Assembly (NCBI GenBank): GCA_964414785.1
Contig: CAYPXZ010000033.1
Coordinates: 1 to 44,036 of the forward strand
Reading direction: 5' to 3'
Source: Palsa-1447 sp964414785
GTDB lineage: Bacteria; Verrucomicrobiota; Verrucomicrobiia; Opitutales; Opitutaceae
Length of the DNA stretch: 44,036 bases
Every line of letters starts with the position of its first letter. Positions within the stretch are counted from its first letter, which is position 1. Positions 41,982-44,036 of the stretch are shown in pieces. The translations under genes and the position numbers were made by a program. A model generated the notes under the pieces. The model saw only the letters and a program-made list of their open reading frames with translations, was not told where the DNA came from and searched no databases.

Positions 41982-42398
41982 ATGCATGAAATGAAAGACA
42001 CGGCCCGTGCGCTTGTGCGCATCAGCTTCGACGGGCGGGTGCACAAGACCTTCCGCGGGCACATGGCAAAGGAGCGTTTCGAAAACGAGGTGGCGGTCCT
42101 GCGCCACCTGGAGGAGCGCTCATGCCCTTTCGTTCCCCGGCTGCTCGAGGTCGACCCGGAGCAGCTCAAGATCGTGACCACCAACTGCGGATCGAGGGTC
42201 GACCAGGTGAACTCAGAGAGGCTCAAGGAGCTTTTCGCGGAATTGGAGCCCTTCGGCGTGCGCCACGAGGACCGCGAGCTTCGCAACATCACGTACCGCA
42301 CCTCGGACGGCAGGTTCTGCATCATCGACTTCGAATTCGCCACGATCCTGGACGGCGGGGACAACGTCGTCTCGCTCAAGCCCACCGCCGCGCAATGA
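41982..42398 (+). CDS. Minimal protein-kinase-like protein
   Basis: The 138-residue protein is far shorter than a normal kinase (250 or more) but keeps the catalytic landmarks in order. Lys22 lies in VHKTF (ATP-binding Lys), Glu36 in ERFENEV (helix C), His95-Glu-Asp97-x4-Asn102 forms the catalytic loop, and Asp116-Phe-Glu stands in place of DFG. The activation segment and C-lobe helices are missing. I chose the ATG at 41982; an ATG at 41991 also fits. Its stop overlaps the start of a PP2C phosphatase gene (ATGA), so a kinase/phosphatase pair is made together. Bud32/RIO-like small kinases are the nearest analogy. Activity is inferred. Confidence 0.72.
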   Translation: MHEMKDTARALVRISFDGRVHKTFRGHMAKERFENEVAVLRHLEERSCPFVPRLLEVDPEQLKIVTTNCGSRVDQVNSERLKELFAELEPFGVRHEDRELRNITYRTSDGRFCIIDFEFATILDGGDNVVSLKPTAAQ

Positions 42399-43288
42399 AC
42401 CCCGAGACCCCCACCCCTGCAGGTCCCGAGGCGCCCCGCATACGCTGGGCCGGCCTCACCCACATCGGGCGATTCCGCCCCAACAACGAGGACTCGTTCC
42501 TCGCGATGAATTTCAACGGCCACGGCGTGAACTACCTGGGAAAGACCGGCGACGCGACGCTCGACGGCGCGGACTTCGTCTTCGCCGTGAGCGACGGGAT
42601 GGGAGGGGCGAGATCGGGAGAGTTCGCGAGCCGCGTCGCGGTCGACCGGATCACCCGCCTGCTTCCCCGCACGTTCCGCCTCTCCGCGGCCGGGATCGCC
42701 GGGGGTTTCTCGGACATCCTGGTCGAGCTCTTCTCGGCCATCCATTCCGACATGCTCCAGCTCGGGTTCTCCTATGCGGAGTGTGCCGGCATGGGCGCGA
42801 CCTTGAGCCTCTGCTGGTTCAGACCCGAGTGGATGTACTTTGCGCACATCGGCGACAGCCGCATCTACTATCTTCCCCAAGGAGGCGGCCTCACCCAGCT
42901 CACGCACGACCACACCCACGTCGGCTGGATGCGGCGCAAGGGGCAGATCAACGAGCGCGAGGCGCGCTCCCATCCCAGGAAGAACGCGCTCCACCAGTCC
43001 CTTGGCGCAGGCACACAGTTCATCGAGCCCCATATCGGGGCCGTCGGCTACCGCCCGGGGGACCGGTTCCTCATCTGCTCGGACGGCCTCGTCGACGGCC
43101 TGTGGGACCGGCGGATCGAGGAGATGATCCGCAGCGACACCCTGAACCCCGAGGGGCCGAACCTGGCGCAGAGGCTTGTCGAGGAGGCGGTCGAAAATTC
43201 CGGCCGCGACAACACCACCGCTTTGCTTGTTGAGATTCCCCAGCCGCCAAACCCCACCCCAGAACCCCCAACCACAAGCGCGCGATGA
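42395..43288 (+). CDS. PP2C-type Ser/Thr protein phosphatase
   Basis: The start is the ATG at 42395, overlapping the kinase stop, although the frame is open upstream. The 297-residue protein has the PP2C metal and catalytic motifs: GRFRPNNEDSF, VSDGMGGA, AHIGDSRIYYL, LICSDGLVDGL and SGRDNTTALLV. These enzymes dephosphorylate phospho-Ser/Thr using two Mn or Mg ions. The C-terminal 20 residues are Pro/Thr-rich. Its coupling to the mini-kinase suggests opposing roles on a shared substrate, which is unknown. Confidence 0.93.
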   Translation: MNPETPTPAGPEAPRIRWAGLTHIGRFRPNNEDSFLAMNFNGHGVNYLGKTGDATLDGADFVFAVSDGMGGARSGEFASRVAVDRITRLLPRTFRLSAAGIAGGFSDILVELFSAIHSDMLQLGFSYAECAGMGATLSLCWFRPEWMYFAHIGDSRIYYLPQGGGLTQLTHDHTHVGWMRRKGQINEREARSHPRKNALHQSLGAGTQFIEPHIGAVGYRPGDRFLICSDGLVDGLWDRRIEEMIRSDTLNPEGPNLAQRLVEEAVENSGRDNTTALLVEIPQPPNPTPEPPTTSAR

Positions 43289-43644
43289 ACCTATTATTTG
43301 TCTACGGAACCCTGAAGAAGGGCGGGCACAACCACCACTTCATGTCCGGCCAATCCTTCTCCGGCAAGGCGCGGACCGTCCCCGGGTACACCCTGTATGA
43401 CCTGGGCGGATACCCCGGGCTCGTGCCCGAGGCCGAGGACCCCGACGGCGTTCATGGCGAGGTGTGGTCCGTCGACGAGGCATGCCTCGCCGGCCTCGAC
43501 GTCCTCGAGGGGACGGCGGAGGGCCTCTACCGCCGCGAGCCCGTTCCGCTTCGCCCGCCCTTCGACGGCAAGCGCGTGGAGGCCTATGTCTTCATGCAGA
43601 GCGTGCGCGACCGCAGGCCAGTCGGCAAGGAGTGGAATTCCTGA
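43285..43644 (+). CDS. Gamma-glutamylcyclotransferase-fold (GGCT/AIG2-like) protein
   Basis: The 119-residue protein starts with FVYGTLKKGGHNH, the substrate-binding YGSL/YGTL loop of the GGCT fold. It continues with the VHGEVWSVD strand and the Glu of LDVLEGTAEGLYRREPV, matching the short YtfP/GGACT type. Such proteins cleave gamma-glutamyl or epsilon-(gamma-glutamyl)-lysine amines to 5-oxoproline. It overlaps the PP2C stop by 4 bases (ATGA) and ends the three-gene run. Confidence 0.88.
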   Translation: MNLLFVYGTLKKGGHNHHFMSGQSFSGKARTVPGYTLYDLGGYPGLVPEAEDPDGVHGEVWSVDEACLAGLDVLEGTAEGLYRREPVPLRPPFDGKRVEAYVFMQSVRDRRPVGKEWNS

Positions 43645-43659
43645 GCGGGGCCCGCGGGC

Positions 43660-44034
43660 CTACCGGCCCGAGGCTCCTGGGGGCTCCGCGGCCGCGCCCT
43701 CCGGCCCCACCTTTCGCACCGCGGTGAACTTCGCCCTGAAGAGGTCGTCGAGAAGCGCGAGGACGGGTGCCGGAACACGGGACACGAGCTCGTCGATCCC
43801 CGGGAGCTTCTCCCCGACAACCGGGGCAAGCCTGCGGTCCCCGGCAGGCCTTGGCGTCTCCCCCCGGGACGCCGCGTCCGACAGGAAGGACGACTCGTCC
43901 GTCTCGTCCGGCCATTCGACCTCGCCCTCGGGAGCTCCCTCCTCGCCTAGCGGGTTCGCCAGGCCCGCGAGCCGGGCCTCCAGCCGATCAATCAGGCCTT
44001 TTTTTTTTCGCCGCCCTCCGGGGCGCCGCCTGCC
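43660..44034 (-). CDS. 3' part of an unrecognised gene, running off the right edge
   Basis: A minus-strand frame is open from the window edge to a TAG at 43660-43662 (124 codons visible; the start lies beyond the edge). It has coding-like composition: a helical segment GLIDRLEARLAGLANPL, an acidic stretch (EGEVEWPDETDESSF), then ELVSRVPAPVLALLDDLFRAKF and an Ala/Pro-rich end. The frame crosses a run of ten A (minus strand) that encodes RKKK. I recognise no family. It converges on the GGCT gene, 15 bases from its stop. Confidence 0.55.
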   Translation of the reverse strand, partial: GRRRPGGRRKKKGLIDRLEARLAGLANPLGEEGAPEGEVEWPDETDESSFLSDAASRGETPRPAGDRRLAPVVGEKLPGIDELVSRVPAPVLALLDDLFRAKFTAVRKVGPEGAAAEPPGASGR

Positions 44035-44036
44035 TC

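Noticed and set aside
41888..43033. Long minus-strand open frame opposite the mini-kinase and PP2C genes
   Set aside because: Both plus-strand genes carry complete catalytic motifs; the minus frame has none.
1..44036. CRISPR arrays, rRNA genes, insertion sequences or prophage genes
   Set aside because: I saw no regularly spaced repeats, no rRNA sequence, no transposase or integrase and no phage structural genes in the window.

Overview
The window is GC-rich chromosomal DNA that I place, by inference, in Verrucomicrobiota, probably Opitutaceae. The main reasons are a glucuronoyl esterase of carbohydrate esterase family 15, a eukaryote-like type II glutamine synthetase, a FecR plus CHASE2-cyclase pair, and a full corrinoid C1 toolkit. 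No 16S rRNA gene or other phylogenetic anchor is present, so this assignment is tentative.

Layout. 1-1270: the 3' end of a YeiH-type permease, then about 0.8 kb of non-coding DNA holding a 3' half-tRNA-like remnant. 1271-6189: a DUF3179 membrane protein, a CE15 esterase and a copper P-type ATPase with a doubtful N-terminus. 6190-6813: a non-coding leader with an AT-rich promoter candidate. 6814-13146: six co-directional genes forming a corrinoid methyl-transfer operon. They encode a reductive activator of corrinoid enzymes, a Cys-rich protein related to the methionine synthase activation domain, a small unknown protein, a UroD-family methyltransferase, a B12 protein fused to a domain resembling PF13769 ('virulence factor'), and a Zn-dependent homocysteine methyltransferase. 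13249-14656: a DUF2147 protein and a SAM methyltransferase. 14730-24429 (minus): two two-component systems, then fdhD, an FdhF/YdeP-type molybdoenzyme, an oxalate/formate-type MFS carrier and its small membrane partner. 24575-29777: a lipase-like hydrolase, gpt, a histidine phosphatase, CbpA and a large DUF2298 membrane protein. 29888-33194: a catabolic-looking operon with an MFS symporter, a RidA-like protein and two creatininase-fold proteins, one apparently lacking its metal ligands. 33251-35478: a DUF3300 lipoprotein and a PhzF-like isomerase. 35494-40580 (minus): an O-antigen-ligase-like protein, a FecR-domain protein and a CHASE2 adenylate cyclase. 40701-41735 (minus): glutamine synthetase II, with a sigma-54 promoter match upstream and a perfect intrinsic terminator downstream. 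41982-43644: a mini-kinase, a PP2C phosphatase and a GGCT-fold protein in overlapping frames. 43660-44034 (minus): the 3' part of an unrecognised gene.

How the genes may work together. The corrinoid operon has everything needed to take a methyl group from an unidentified donor (UroD protein), carry it on a cobamide (B12 protein) and pass it to homocysteine. The first two genes would repair the inactive cob(II)amide. It contains no pterin-binding domain, so it looks neither like standard MetH nor like a tetrahydrofolate-linked acetogen O-demethylase. The adjacent formate block suggests a wider C1 role, but that link is positional only. The operon is the strongest candidate for an undescribed system here: a split, folate-independent methyl-donor:homocysteine methyltransferase, with a fused corrinoid protein and a novel two-part activator.
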